From PMG-095 sp036261775 (lineage in GTDB: Bacteria > Myxococcota_A > Polyangia > Polyangiales > Polyangiaceae), in assembly GCA_036261775.1 (NCBI GenBank), contig DATAKF010000049.1, positions 18,938 through 82,937 of the forward strand: 64,000 bases of DNA, given 5' to 3'. The notes beneath the pieces are model-generated. The model saw only the letters and a list, made by a program, of their open reading frames with translations, did no database searches and was not told where the DNA came from. Each line of letters opens with the position of its first letter. The first letter of the stretch is position 1. Positions 31,266 through 39,742 of the stretch are shown here, in pieces. A program made the position numbers and the translations under genes.

Positions 31266-32423
31266 ATGGCTGGTTCTGGTTGGGTGACGTGGTTGGTGTC
31301 GGGTGTGACGATTGCGGTGCTGGCGACGAGCTGCGGCACCGACGAGACATCGCGCCCCACTGGTAGCGCGGGCGCGCAAACGCTCGGCGGCGAAGGCGGA
31401 GGCAGCGGCAACGCCGCGCTCGGCGGCGCCAGCGGAAGCGCGGGGGCGGAAGCGACGCTGCCAGGCAGGCCGGATGGCTTGCCCTGGCTCGGCATGGCCT
31501 GCAGCAAGGCAGAAGATTGCGGCGAGCAGGGCTTGCGCTGCTTGAGCGACAACGAAGACTTCATGGACGGCCAAGGCGCTCCCGGCGGCGGCCTGTGCAC
31601 GGCTGATTGCGAGACCGACGCCGACTGCCGCCGCTTCGATACGACGGCCGTTTGCGCGACTTTGGCCGAGGCGCCGCTGGTGCTGGGATACGCCGCCAAG
31701 GCCGTACCGCGCCTGTGCATGCAGGGCTGTGAGCTGGGCGCGCCGAGCGGCTCTACGAAGTGCCACGGGCGCAACGACATGGCATGCCGCCCGTTTGCGC
31801 CCAACCAGCCGGCGACTTGCCTCAAGAAGACCGACGTCTGCCCCGACGGCACTTTCTGCTACCGCGGCGCCTGCCGCGAGCTCGCGTGCGGACCGCGCTG
31901 CAATGCCGACCAAGACTGCAGTGCCGGCCGGCACTGCAACCCCTTTACGGGCCTGTGCGACGTCGAGGCTCCCGAGCCGGTGCCGGTCGGAGCCGACTGC
32001 CCGAACGACGAAACTTCTACCGTCTGCGGCGGCGGCAATTGCCTTGAGCTTTCGGACGCGAAGGGCGTGCGCGTCAAACGCGCCTGCACGCAGTCTTGCA
32101 CCATCGGTCAGGCGTGCGGAGAAGGCACTGGTGCCTGCGTCATGCCGCGTTTTCAGAACTTCTCGGTGGGTGACGTCGGCTACTGCGCGCAAAGCTGCAA
32201 CTGCGACAGTGACTGCCTGCACGCGGTCGATCGCTGCGTGCCGTTTGGCGACGCGCTGACCGAAGAAACTTACGGCGCCCGAGGCGTGTGCGACGCCGTG
32301 CCGGAAGGGACCGTCACGCTCCCCTGCGACGACGGGCAAGGCGGGGCGGGCGGCGCGAACTCGGGCGGGGCCGGCGGTTCAGACGCTGGCGCGAGCTCGG
32401 GTGGCGCGGCGCGCACGCCGTAA
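31266..32423 (+). CDS. Cys-rich lipoprotein with Gly/Ala/Ser segments at both ends
   Basis: The 385-residue product has a lipobox (LATSCG), a Gly/Ala/Ser linker (about 33-65), then a Cys-rich body (about 75-355) with modules such as CSKAEDCGEQGLRC, CETDADCRRF and CNADQDCSAGRHC. A second Gly/Ala tail (GGAGGANSGGAGG) closes the protein. The C-x4/5-C-x5/6-C spacing resembles the Cys-rich modules of other myxobacterial surface lipoproteins. No named family or function. It is convergent with another Cys-rich lipoprotein gene, and the two stops are 5 bases apart. Confidence 0.75.
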   Translation: MAGSGWVTWLVSGVTIAVLATSCGTDETSRPTGSAGAQTLGGEGGGSGNAALGGASGSAGAEATLPGRPDGLPWLGMACSKAEDCGEQGLRCLSDNEDFMDGQGAPGGGLCTADCETDADCRRFDTTAVCATLAEAPLVLGYAAKAVPRLCMQGCELGAPSGSTKCHGRNDMACRPFAPNQPATCLKKTDVCPDGTFCYRGACRELACGPRCNADQDCSAGRHCNPFTGLCDVEAPEPVPVGADCPNDETSTVCGGGNCLELSDAKGVRVKRACTQSCTIGQACGEGTGACVMPRFQNFSVGDVGYCAQSCNCDSDCLHAVDRCVPFGDALTEETYGARGVCDAVPEGTVTLPCDDGQGGAGGANSGGAGGSDAGASSGGAARTP

Positions 32424-32427
32424 CTCC

Positions 32428-32994
32428 CTAGCGCTCGAGCTCGTAGCACGGCGGCTTCTTGTCGAGCTCGGTCGGCGGCGGGCACAGCGGGCTGCACAAA
32501 AGCGGGCTGTGTACGCCGCACACCGTGTTCGGGCCGCAGCACGGGTGCCGAGTCAGGTAGTACGGAAACTCCACGAGCACTTCGGTGCAGATGGAACAGC
32601 CGCCGTTGTAGCAGCCAGCCCAACCAGGCTTGTCTTGCTCGTCGCACACCAGCTTGGCAGGCGGGCGCAGTCGGCATTGAGCCTGAATCGGCTCGTCGGG
32701 CGTCGGATCGCACTCAGGCGCCGCGGCTGAGCCACCCGCGCCGCCGCGGCCAATGGCTAGCTCACCTCCGGCGCCGCTCTCACCACCACCACGCTCTCCG
32801 GCAAAGCTCGCGGTGTCTCCCGCGCCGCCGCCAAGCGCTGTGCCGCCGCTCGCACTGCCGCCGGCGCCCGATCGCGTGTCGTCTAGCAGAGGCGCAAGAT
32901 CGACCTCGGCCCGGTAGCAGCTCACACCCGCGAGGAGCGCGCCTACCGAACCCATGCAAGCCACCCCGCAACGGAAGGCTCCGCGACGACTCAA
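32428..32994 (-). CDS. Cys-rich lipoprotein of ECF module B
   Basis: The product (188 residues from the proposed TTG) has a signal and lipobox (LLAGVSC), a Gly/Ala/Ser linker (about 42-90) and a Cys-rich domain (CDEQDKPGWAGCYNGGCSIC, HPCCGPNTVCG, CSPLCPPP). The TTG start overlaps the stop of the upstream anti-sigma-like gene (TTGA at 32991-32994); an ATG at 32955 is the alternative and would still keep the lipobox. It is the last gene of ECF module B, so it may be the sensor or a target. No named family. Confidence 0.7.
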   Translation of the reverse strand: MSRRGAFRCGVACMGSVGALLAGVSCYRAEVDLAPLLDDTRSGAGGSASGGTALGGGAGDTASFAGERGGGESGAGGELAIGRGGAGGSAAAPECDPTPDEPIQAQCRLRPPAKLVCDEQDKPGWAGCYNGGCSICTEVLVEFPYYLTRHPCCGPNTVCGVHSPLLCSPLCPPPTELDKKPPCYELER

Positions 32995-33728
32995 GGCGCT
33001 CCTTGCCCGGCGCCCGCTTTGAGCGCTTGCGCCTCTTTGACGGCGAAACCGGTTGGATAGGCCTGCAGGTAGCGCTCAGCCTCGCGGCGCGCTTCGTCGA
33101 GCCTGCCCGCCTTTTCCAGCAAGCGGAACTTGCGGACCAGCGCTGTCTGCGCGAGCGGCGATGCTGGGTGGTCGTGCAGCAATTTGTCCAGGCGCGACAC
33201 CGCCCCGTGCACGTCACCGTTGCGGCCAGCCTCGGCCGCTTCTTTGAACAGCCGGTTCTCTTCTGCCAACGTGCTCTCCGGCTCGGCCGATGCGGCTGTG
33301 GACGCCGACGTCGACGGGACGACTGCAGCGTTGCTCGGTGGCCGTGGCAACGCTGCCGGAACTGCCGGCGTCATGGCTGGCTGGGCCGACGGAACTTCAG
33401 GCGCAACTTCAGGCGCTGCAGGCTTGACCCCCGACCCCGGCTCCGCCGAGATGGCCAAGCTACCAGGACCGAAATGCAGCTGGCGCGCGCCCACCGCAAG
33501 CGCCACGGCTGCGGCTGCCGCGAGCAAGCCGTAGGAAGCTCGACTCCGCAACCGGCGCGCCTTCACCAAGCTGCCGAGCTCGGCGTCCAGCCGCGCGGCG
33601 ATGCGAGCTTCGCGGGCGCTTTCTTGCGCCGACTCGCGCACGGCGGGCGCGTCTTCGCTGCCCAGTTGCTGCAACAATTGCCGCAGCTCGGCGGCTGCCT
33701 CGAACGCCGCTGGCTCGCTACGGCTCAA
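32991..33728 (-). CDS. Anti-sigma-like membrane protein with TPR-like C-terminus (module B)
   Basis: The 245-residue product has a helical N-terminal cytoplasmic part, a transmembrane helix at about 67-85 (YGLLAAAAAVALAVGARQL), a Pro/Ala-rich linker, and a C-terminal TPR-like helix pair (ENRLFKEAAEAGRNGDVHGA, then VSRLDKLLHDHPASPLAQTA and RREAERYLQAYP). The TTG start overlaps the ECF stop (TTGA at 33725-33728). Anti-sigma function is inferred from position and topology. There is no zinc-binding H-x3-C-x2-C motif. Confidence 0.7.
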   Translation of the reverse strand: MSRSEPAAFEAAAELRQLLQQLGSEDAPAVRESAQESAREARIAARLDAELGSLVKARRLRSRASYGLLAAAAAVALAVGARQLHFGPGSLAISAEPGSGVKPAAPEVAPEVPSAQPAMTPAVPAALPRPPSNAAVVPSTSASTAASAEPESTLAEENRLFKEAAEAGRNGDVHGAVSRLDKLLHDHPASPLAQTALVRKFRLLEKAGRLDEARREAERYLQAYPTGFAVKEAQALKAGAGQGAP

Positions 33729-34459
33729 GTGCCCTCCTTGGGCCTGCCCGGAGGCATGCGTTCCTGCAAGTCGCGCCGGCCGCGCACCAGCCGCGACTGG
33801 ACCGCAGCCTCGGTCGAGCTGGTCATGCGCGCTACCTCAGCCAAGTCGTAACCTAGTGCGTCGTGCAGCAGCACGGCCTCGGCTCGCCCCGGACTCAACG
33901 TTGCCAGCGCCAGCCGTAATTGGCGCAAACGATCGCGCGCTTCGAGCGCGCGCTCGGTGTCGCGCGGGGCGTGGCGCAAGTTCGAATCCGACACGTCCTC
34001 GTTGCGATCGAACACGCCGCGCTCGGTCTTGCGCGAGCGAATGGCGTTCAGGCCGACGTGACACGCAATGCTAGCTGCCCACGACGTCAGCTTGCAGCGG
34101 CCTTTGAACTGACCTTTGTAAATCGTGCGCAGCACTTCTTCGAACACCGCTTGCACCAGGTCGTCGTGCTCCGGTTGAGCGGGGCCGATCACCCGCGTCA
34201 ACGTCGAGTCGATGACCCGCACCAGCCGCGTGTACAAGAGCCGCCCGACTTTTTGATCACCGCGTTGAATCGCCGCCATCAAGTCGTCGTCCGACAGCTC
34301 ACCCGCAATGCGTGCGCGCACCTCCGCCGACGGCCATCCGGCAGCGGCAGAGTCGTAGCTGAGCGAGGCGCTGGTCACGTGGGACGGAAGTAACGCCACC
34401 CCGTCAGAAGTAGCCACCTGAGCGTCACTTTTCTTCGGACGTTCGCCGGGCGAGGTCAT
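33725..34459 (-). CDS. ECF RNA polymerase sigma factor (module B)
   Basis: The 244-residue product has a sigma-2 region (YTRLVRVIDSTLTRVIGPA, HDDLVQAVFEEVLRTIYKG) and a sigma-4 region (ALATLSPGRAEAVLLHDALG, YDLAEVARMTSSTEAAVQ). About 60 residues precede sigma-2, which is longer than usual. The ATG overlaps the stop of the envelope gene (ATGA at 34456-34459) and the stop overlaps the anti-sigma gene, so module B is tightly coupled. Confidence 0.85.
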   Translation of the reverse strand: MTSPGERPKKSDAQVATSDGVALLPSHVTSASLSYDSAAAGWPSAEVRARIAGELSDDDLMAAIQRGDQKVGRLLYTRLVRVIDSTLTRVIGPAQPEHDDLVQAVFEEVLRTIYKGQFKGRCKLTSWAASIACHVGLNAIRSRKTERGVFDRNEDVSDSNLRHAPRDTERALEARDRLRQLRLALATLSPGRAEAVLLHDALGYDLAEVARMTSSTEAAVQSRLVRGRRDLQERMPPGRPKEGT

Positions 34460-35418
34460 AGGCGCACCTCCAGCCCAGCCACCACCTCCAGCGCCACTGC
34501 GGGACCACGCACCCGTAACCCGCTGCTTTCGTTGGGGTTACCGGGGGGCAGCCGCACCACCGCCCCGCCCGTCGCGGCAAGCTGGCCGTCGGCGGGAAAG
34601 CTCGCCAAAGCGCGCAGGCTCACCGGCACCTCTTCGTCGGTGACCATCTGTCCGCGCACGTCCACGGCCACGCGCCGGTACCCGATCTCGACAGCCGTCG
34701 TGCCGGCCAGGTTCAGAGCCTGCCAGGTTCCCGTCATGCCAGCGCCCGCACCCAGGGTTATCCAGCGCGTCGAGAGCTCCGCGCCCTGAACCGTTGGCCC
34801 CTGACTCCAGGCGTAGCTGCCGAACCCGTGGACGACCACCGGAGTGCCGCGCAGCTTGAAGCCGATCGACAGCCAGCCACCTGCACGCCAATCACCTCTA
34901 TCCCAACCCGGCCCCGTCAGCGCACCGACACGCCCTTGCCAGCGGGGCGGTAAAGCAGCTGCTTGAAGCGATCGCGTTGCAGCGGGCGTCGACTCCGCTT
35001 TGGGCTGCGATGGGCCACCCGCCTCGTGGTCCGCAGCAGGCGCCGGCCCGGGTTGCACGTTCGATTCGTCCTGACCGGTGCGGTCTCCGGCCCTACGCGC
35101 TCGTGTCTCGCCGACCAGCGTTGCCACGGTGAGACCCACTGTCGTCCAGCGCTCAGAAATAGAATCTCTCTCAGAGAAGCTCAACGCGCGCGCTACCCAT
35201 TGCCCACCACCGCGACCCACTCGCACCGTGACCTGCAGGAAGCCTTCACCCTGCCAAAGCACCAGCGCGACAGCCTCGGGCTGCGTGCTTTCCGGCAGGG
35301 TTTGCGCCATGGCGCAGCGGCCCTCGGCCAAGGCGTCACTGCAAGCCGCTACCATCGCCGGCGCATATTCCGCTGGCACATCGGCCGGCAGCACATCGAG
35401 ACTCACTACAGGGATCAC
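34456..35418 (-). CDS. Predicted envelope protein of ECF module B
   Basis: The 320-residue product has no classical signal peptide at the proposed start, although an upstream start could add one. Residues about 1-105 are an alpha/beta domain with a strand-rich middle (FLQVTVRVGRGGGQWVARAL), followed by a Gln/Pro/Ala linker. The C-terminal half is beta-rich (VHGFGSYAWSQGPTVQG, VEIGYRRVAVDVRGQM, ALEVVAGLEVRL), ending in a hydrophobic strand like an outer-membrane barrel. Its layout parallels the protein encoded beside module A. Expression is likely led from this gene. Confidence 0.55.
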   Translation of the reverse strand: MIPVVSLDVLPADVPAEYAPAMVAACSDALAEGRCAMAQTLPESTQPEAVALVLWQGEGFLQVTVRVGRGGGQWVARALSFSERDSISERWTTVGLTVATLVGETRARRAGDRTGQDESNVQPGPAPAADHEAGGPSQPKAESTPAATRSLQAAALPPRWQGRVGALTGPGWDRGDWRAGGWLSIGFKLRGTPVVVHGFGSYAWSQGPTVQGAELSTRWITLGAGAGMTGTWQALNLAGTTAVEIGYRRVAVDVRGQMVTDEEVPVSLRALASFPADGQLAATGGAVVRLPPGNPNESSGLRVRGPAVALEVVAGLEVRL

Positions 35419-35571
35419 CAGTCAATCGCGCTCGTAACACGGGGCCTGATTCACGTCCTCGCTTACGGCGGGGCGGATGCGCTTTTTTCGCGCCCGGGGG
35501 GTGCCTGAGTTTCCGAGCACGACGTTACGTACCGAAGGAGCCAGCGAGCCTGGCGGTCAAATCACAAGTGG

Positions 35572-36168
35572 GTGTGGTGGAACGTGACTGAAAAATCTAA
35601 GTTTGAGAAACGGGCCGACGTGCTGGAGGACGACCGGGGGAGCGTCACCGGCAATTTCGGCCCACGAGCAGAATACGATCTGCACCAGCTCTACGCTGAG
35701 CATGGGCGCGCCATTCTCGCGCACTGCGCGCGGATTTTGGGCGACTTTGCGTCGGCGGAGGACGCCACTCAAGAGGTGTTCCTGCGGGTGCGTCGCTCGA
35801 GCGACCGGTTGGACCGGTTGCCGAGCCCAACCGAGATGCGGCCCTGGCTGTTTCGAATCGCGACCAATCATTGCCTGAACGAGCTGCGGAGTCGGGGAGT
35901 CAGAGCTCGCACGCCTCCGCAATTAATCGGCATGACGACTGCGAACCTGGAAGACACCATGGCAGCCCGCAATGACGCGCAGCGCTTCTTGGAGCGGCTA
36001 CCACCACGCGCTCGCGCCATCGCCTGGCTCACCTACGTGGACGGCATGCTGCAGCAAGAGGTGGCCGAGACGCTCGGTGTTTCACGGCGCACGGTCGTGA
36101 ATTACCTGAACCAGGTGCGCTCGCGGCTGCAGCAAACCACCCGCTCTGGCCTGGCAATGGCGCGCTGA
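35572..36168 (+). CDS. ECF RNA polymerase sigma factor
   Basis: The 198-residue product has sigma-2 (HGRAILAHCARILGDFASAE, DATQEVFLRV), a linker with RPWLFRIATNHCLNELR, and sigma-4 (LPPRARAIAWLTYVDGML, then QQEVAETLGVSRRTVVNYLN). Starts at GTG 35572 or GTG 35584 are equally possible. It is divergent from ECF module B with 153 bases between. No anti-sigma gene is adjacent; the next gene is TrmO, which looks unrelated. Confidence 0.85.
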   Translation: MWWNVTEKSKFEKRADVLEDDRGSVTGNFGPRAEYDLHQLYAEHGRAILAHCARILGDFASAEDATQEVFLRVRRSSDRLDRLPSPTEMRPWLFRIATNHCLNELRSRGVRARTPPQLIGMTTANLEDTMAARNDAQRFLERLPPRARAIAWLTYVDGMLQQEVAETLGVSRRTVVNYLNQVRSRLQQTTRSGLAMAR

Positions 36169-36192
36169 GTTTCGCTCGGCTATGACGCCCGG

Positions 36193-36723
36193 ATGTCGGG
36201 TACCGACGATGACAGCGTCCGGCCGCGTGGTCCTTTCTCCGTCACGCCCATTGGTTGGGTGTCGTCTCCGTACCAGCGGCGCTTCGGCACGCCCCAGCAG
36301 GCGGCTGCCGTCGACTCCGACCGCGACGCCGTGCTCGAGCTCGATGGCGAGCAGATCCCAGAAGAGGCGCTGCGCGATCTCGTCGGCGTCGAGCGGATTT
36401 GGGTCTTGAGCTTTCTGCACCGCAGCGGCACTTGGGGCCCGCTGGTCCGCCCGCCACGTGGACCGCGCGTGCGTCGCGGCTTGTTTGCCACGCGCTCACC
36501 CGATCGGCCCAACCCGCTCGGGCTATCGGCGGTGCAGCTCGTGCGCGTCGAGCGGCTGAGCCTGCACGTCCGCGGAGTCGACTTGCTCGACGGCACCCCC
36601 ATCCTCGACATCAAACCGTACCTGCCCTACGCCGACGCCTTCCCGACGTCGCGCGCGGGTTGGATCGACGAAATTTCGACGGACGAGCTGCAGTTCGCCA
36701 AGCGGCCGCCCAAGGCGGAGTAG
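36193..36723 (+). CDS. trmO: TsaA-like tRNA methyltransferase TrmO
   Basis: The 176-residue product contains the TsaA/TrmO signature RRGLFATRSPDRPNPLGLSA and a C-terminal DLLDGTPILDIKPYLPYADA block. TrmO proteins methylate N6-threonylcarbamoyladenosine at position 37 of some tRNAs using SAM. The N-terminal P-I-G-W-V-S-S-P-Y motif is typical. It lies 24 bases downstream of an ECF sigma gene. Confidence 0.85.
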   Translation: MSGTDDDSVRPRGPFSVTPIGWVSSPYQRRFGTPQQAAAVDSDRDAVLELDGEQIPEEALRDLVGVERIWVLSFLHRSGTWGPLVRPPRGPRVRRGLFATRSPDRPNPLGLSAVQLVRVERLSLHVRGVDLLDGTPILDIKPYLPYADAFPTSRAGWIDEISTDELQFAKRPPKAE

Positions 36724-36741
36724 CGCGCTACGTGGATAGCC

Positions 36742-37194
36742 TCAGCTGCTCGGTCGGTCGATGATCGAAAACGTCGCCGAGCCGTGCGCGAACAAGCGGC
36801 CTTGCTCGTCGCTGACGCGCGCTTCGGCGGTGACCAAGCGACTGCCGCGATGCACGACCCACCCTTCGATCGTGAGCTTGCCGGTGCGGCCGGTGATGGC
36901 GCGCGTCAAATGGGCCGTCAGCGCGGCCGTCGAATAGCCTTTGGCGGCGTCGAGCGTGGTGAGCACGGCCGCGCCCAGGGCAGCATCGAGCAGCGTCGTC
37001 AGCACGCCGCCGTGCAGCGCGTATGCTGGGCTGTGCAGCTCGTCGGTGGCCGTGAGCTCGAAGCGCGCGAACCCGTCCGTCACTTCCGCCAGGACGCAGC
37101 CCAGGCCCTTCAGCAAGGGGCCAGTCGGCAATTTGCCGGCAATGGCCTCCTGCAATAGCTCCAAGCCCGTCTTGCCTTCGGTATCCAACGACAA
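36742..37194 (-). CDS. PaaI-family hotdog thioesterase
   Basis: The 150-residue product has the hotdog-fold features of PaaI thioesterases: HSPAYALHGGVLTTLLDAAL, with the active-site HGG and the Asp on the central helix, then AHLTRAI and a terminal strand TFSIID. These enzymes cleave acyl-CoA esters. TTG at 37194 is the best start found; no ATG is close. Convergent with trmO, 18 bases between the stops. Confidence 0.8.
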   Translation of the reverse strand: MSLDTEGKTGLELLQEAIAGKLPTGPLLKGLGCVLAEVTDGFARFELTATDELHSPAYALHGGVLTTLLDAALGAAVLTTLDAAKGYSTAALTAHLTRAITGRTGKLTIEGWVVHRGSRLVTAEARVSDEQGRLFAHGSATFSIIDRPSS

Positions 37195-37264
37195 GGCCCC
37201 GTGGATACCACGCGTTCGGCGGGAAGTCCGTCACCGTGCGGGAGGCCGCGTCACTCCGCAATCG

Positions 37265-38302
37265 TTACCGCGGGTGCCGGAACGTCAGAGCGTAGACCAG
37301 CTGCCGCACGTCCCCCAAATCCCACAGCCAGGGCTCCAGCAAGCGGGGCGCGCTGACCATACCTCGCAGCCCAGGCGCGGTTAGCCAAGCCAACAAGCTG
37401 CGCGGGTCCGGGTTCAGGCCCAGGGCCCCCTGCGCTTGCTGCGTCGCCACGAACGCCGCAAGCTCCGCCGACGGCCGCTCGCGGTACGCATCCAGCTCGG
37501 GCAGGCGTTGCGTGGTCGCAACATCGCACACGAGCACGCCGGCCCGCGAGGTCACGCCCGCGAGCGTCGCCAGGTGCACGGCGGTGATGGCCGAGCCGAG
37601 ATGAGCCCAAGCGGCGCGCGACGCCACCCAGGCCCGCCGAAACGGCAAGCCCAACTGACTGAGCACGCACGTGGAGAGCGTGACCTCGAAGCGACCCAGC
37701 TCGCGCACCAGCTTGCCCGCTGCCTCGACCGCACGCGCGCCGAGCTCCGCGGGCTCTGGGAAGGCTTCACCCCACGGGTCCAGCTGCTCCAAGAACCCGG
37801 ATAGGTCGACGCCAGAATGCAGGACGAGCCGCTCGGGGTGCGCGATCGCGTGCCGCGCGCGAGCGCGATTCAGGGCGGGCCCGTCGAGATCGATCAGGTG
37901 CACTTCGTCGAAGCAACGGGTGAGCCATGCAAGCTCCAGATCCGAAGCGTTGCCGGCGCCGAAAACAGCCAGCCTACCGCCCGTGCCTGCTTGCTCGACC
38001 AACTGCATCAGCCGGTGGCGATGCGGCGCGTAGCGCTGCCAGTTGTCAGGAAAGCGCCCGTTCACGGATTCGGCAAAGGCCCGAGCCCGCGCCACGGCGT
38101 CCAGTCCGGCGTGCCCGGGGTGCTGGGCGGCCTGGTGCCGCGCCAAACAATCGCTAGAACAAGCCAGGAACACCTGCTCCGTGGAGTAACAAACGTCGCA
38201 CAGGCGCCGCGGAGCGCCACCACAACCGCAAGCCTTCGTTCGGGGCGTGAGCGCTGGATCAGCCAACCTAGGAGCATGGCAGCTGCAGGCCCGGACCTTC
38301 AT
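37265..38302 (-). CDS. Cys-rich zinc-finger plus SAM-methyltransferase-like protein
   Basis: The N-terminal 65 residues hold a Cys/His-rich segment (CGCGG, CDVCYS, CSSDCLARHQAAQHPGH) like a MYND or B-box zinc finger. Residues about 85-240 resemble a Rossmann methyltransferase core (RLAVFGAGNASDLELAWL, HLIDLDGPALNRARARHA), with Gly-rich loop and an acidic end to the second strand. The rest is helical. The role is unknown; a zinc finger of this sort is unusual in bacteria. ATG 38302 is preferred over GTG 38308. Divergent from the 2'-5' ligase-type gene, 37 bases away. Confidence 0.65.
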   Translation of the reverse strand: MKVRACSCHAPRLADPALTPRTKACGCGGAPRRLCDVCYSTEQVFLACSSDCLARHQAAQHPGHAGLDAVARARAFAESVNGRFPDNWQRYAPHRHRLMQLVEQAGTGGRLAVFGAGNASDLELAWLTRCFDEVHLIDLDGPALNRARARHAIAHPERLVLHSGVDLSGFLEQLDPWGEAFPEPAELGARAVEAAGKLVRELGRFEVTLSTCVLSQLGLPFRRAWVASRAAWAHLGSAITAVHLATLAGVTSRAGVLVCDVATTQRLPELDAYRERPSAELAAFVATQQAQGALGLNPDPRSLLAWLTAPGLRGMVSAPRLLEPWLWDLGDVRQLVYALTFRHPR

Positions 38303-38339
38303 TTGCACCCCGCCGCGGGGCCTGGCAAAGGCTCAGGAC

Positions 38340-38912
38340 GTGGCGCGCCCGAACTATTTCTTCGCCTTCCCCGTTGACGGCGCCTTCGTGCTCGAGCTGC
38401 CGCCGCTCCCGCCTGCGTTCCGGCTGTTCCATCCCGAAGACGTGCACTTGACGCTGTCGTTCTTGGGGGGCTGCGGCGAAGCAGCGGCGCTGCGCGCGCT
38501 CGCAGCGTTCGACGACGCGCGAGAGCAAAGCGCATTTCCGAGCATCGACGTCTCGCTCGGCTCTGTCGTGCCCATGGGCTCGGCGCGGGCGTATTCCGCG
38601 CTGTCCGCGCTGCTGGAACAAGGCCGAGAAGCGACGACCGCGTGCCTGGCTTCGTGGCGCGACGTGCTGAGCGACGCCGCGCTCGGGCGTCGTGAGAAGC
38701 GTGCGCCCAAGCCGCACGTCACCGTCGCCCGTCCCCGCATGCGCGTCACCGACGCGGGGCGACAGGCTGGCCTAGAATGGGCCAAAAGCCTCGATTTGAG
38801 CGCCGTCCGCGCCACTCTCGATCGCGTTGCGCTCTACACGTGGAGCGAAGGCAACCGTCGTGAGCGTCTATTTCGCGTCCTAGCCGAGCGCCGGCTCGAC
38901 GCAATGAGCTGA
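38340..38912 (+). CDS. thpR: 2'-5' RNA ligase / RNA 2',3'-cyclic phosphodiesterase family (ThpR-like)
   Basis: The two H-x-[TS]-h motifs of the 2H phosphoesterase fold are visible: EDVHLTLSFLG near residue 35 and KPHVTVARPR near residue 130. These enzymes open 2',3'-cyclic phosphates or join RNA ends with 2'-5' bonds. GTG at 38340 (VARPNYFFAFPVDG) is the proposed start, since the first strand begins immediately after; an earlier ATG at 38247 would overlap the divergent gene. Confidence in exact substrate is low. Confidence 0.8.
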   Translation: MARPNYFFAFPVDGAFVLELPPLPPAFRLFHPEDVHLTLSFLGGCGEAAALRALAAFDDAREQSAFPSIDVSLGSVVPMGSARAYSALSALLEQGREATTACLASWRDVLSDAALGRREKRAPKPHVTVARPRMRVTDAGRQAGLEWAKSLDLSAVRATLDRVALYTWSEGNRRERLFRVLAERRLDAMS

Positions 38913-38985
38913 GCCTGGCTGCGCCCGACAAGCGCCAATCTACAGCGAATCTGCCTTCGTGGCCGCACCCCATCGCCAAGATCAG

Positions 38986-39732
38986 TCAGTCTTCTTGCGG
39001 CCTCAACCGCCGTAGCACCGACGCGCTCTTCAGCTCGCGCAGGGCGTCCTTGCCGACCCAGCGCGGCGGGGCTTCGGGCCTGGCCGCGAGACGCTCACAG
39101 ACCTCGAGGGCCGCCCGGTTCAGCAGCGCGTTCCGCTTGCCGATCGAGCGCAGGGCCCAATTGACCGACTTTTTCACCAAGTTGCGTTCGTCCAGCGCCG
39201 CCTTCTCGACCAGCGGCAGGCAACGCAAGAAGGCAGCATCCGGCGCTGCCTTGTCGTGAACCGTCAAGCTGGCGAGCAGCGCGAAGGCCGCGCGCTTCAC
39301 GAACTCGTCTTTGCTCTTGGCCCACACGGGGATCTTCTTGAAGGCGTGCGGCGAGCGATCGAACAGCGCAAAGCAGGCGGTGTCACAGATGGCCCAGTTG
39401 TCGAAGTCTTTGCACCAGCGCTCCATCTGCTCGGGCGTCACTTGGTCGGCTTCGTCCACGAACGTCGCCAGCATGCGCGCCTCGTAGTGACCGGTCTTCC
39501 ACAGCGCGGCCGCCAGCGTGTGGCTCTTGCCCAGGCCCTTTGCCAACTGCTTCAGCACTCCGACCGGAATACCGAACGCCTTGTCGGACGGAATGCCGTA
39601 GCGAGCCATGCCGTCCTTGGTCTTCTTGCTGGCGCGTTTCTTCAGCATCTGCACGACGTCCGCGACATCGTGCTCGCTCCTCGGCGCTTTCGATTTCGTG
39701 GCCTTCTTCTTGGTCGCCATGGGCGCGGCCAT
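38986..39732 (-). CDS. AlkD-like DNA alkylation repair protein
   Basis: The 248-residue product is almost all helical, with HEAT-like repeats of the AlkD/DNA_alkylation family: KAFGIPVGVLKQLAKGLGKS, the GHYEARMLATFVDEADQVT block and a DNWAICDTACFALF segment. AlkD excises alkylated bases. A Lys-rich tail precedes the domain (ATKKKATKSKAPRS). Starts at ATG 39732 or 39720. It is convergent with the thpR gene. Confidence 0.85.
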   Translation of the reverse strand: MAAPMATKKKATKSKAPRSEHDVADVVQMLKKRASKKTKDGMARYGIPSDKAFGIPVGVLKQLAKGLGKSHTLAAALWKTGHYEARMLATFVDEADQVTPEQMERWCKDFDNWAICDTACFALFDRSPHAFKKIPVWAKSKDEFVKRAAFALLASLTVHDKAAPDAAFLRCLPLVEKAALDERNLVKKSVNWALRSIGKRNALLNRAALEVCERLAARPEAPPRWVGKDALRELKSASVLRRLRPQED

Positions 39733-39742
39733 TCTCAGCGGT

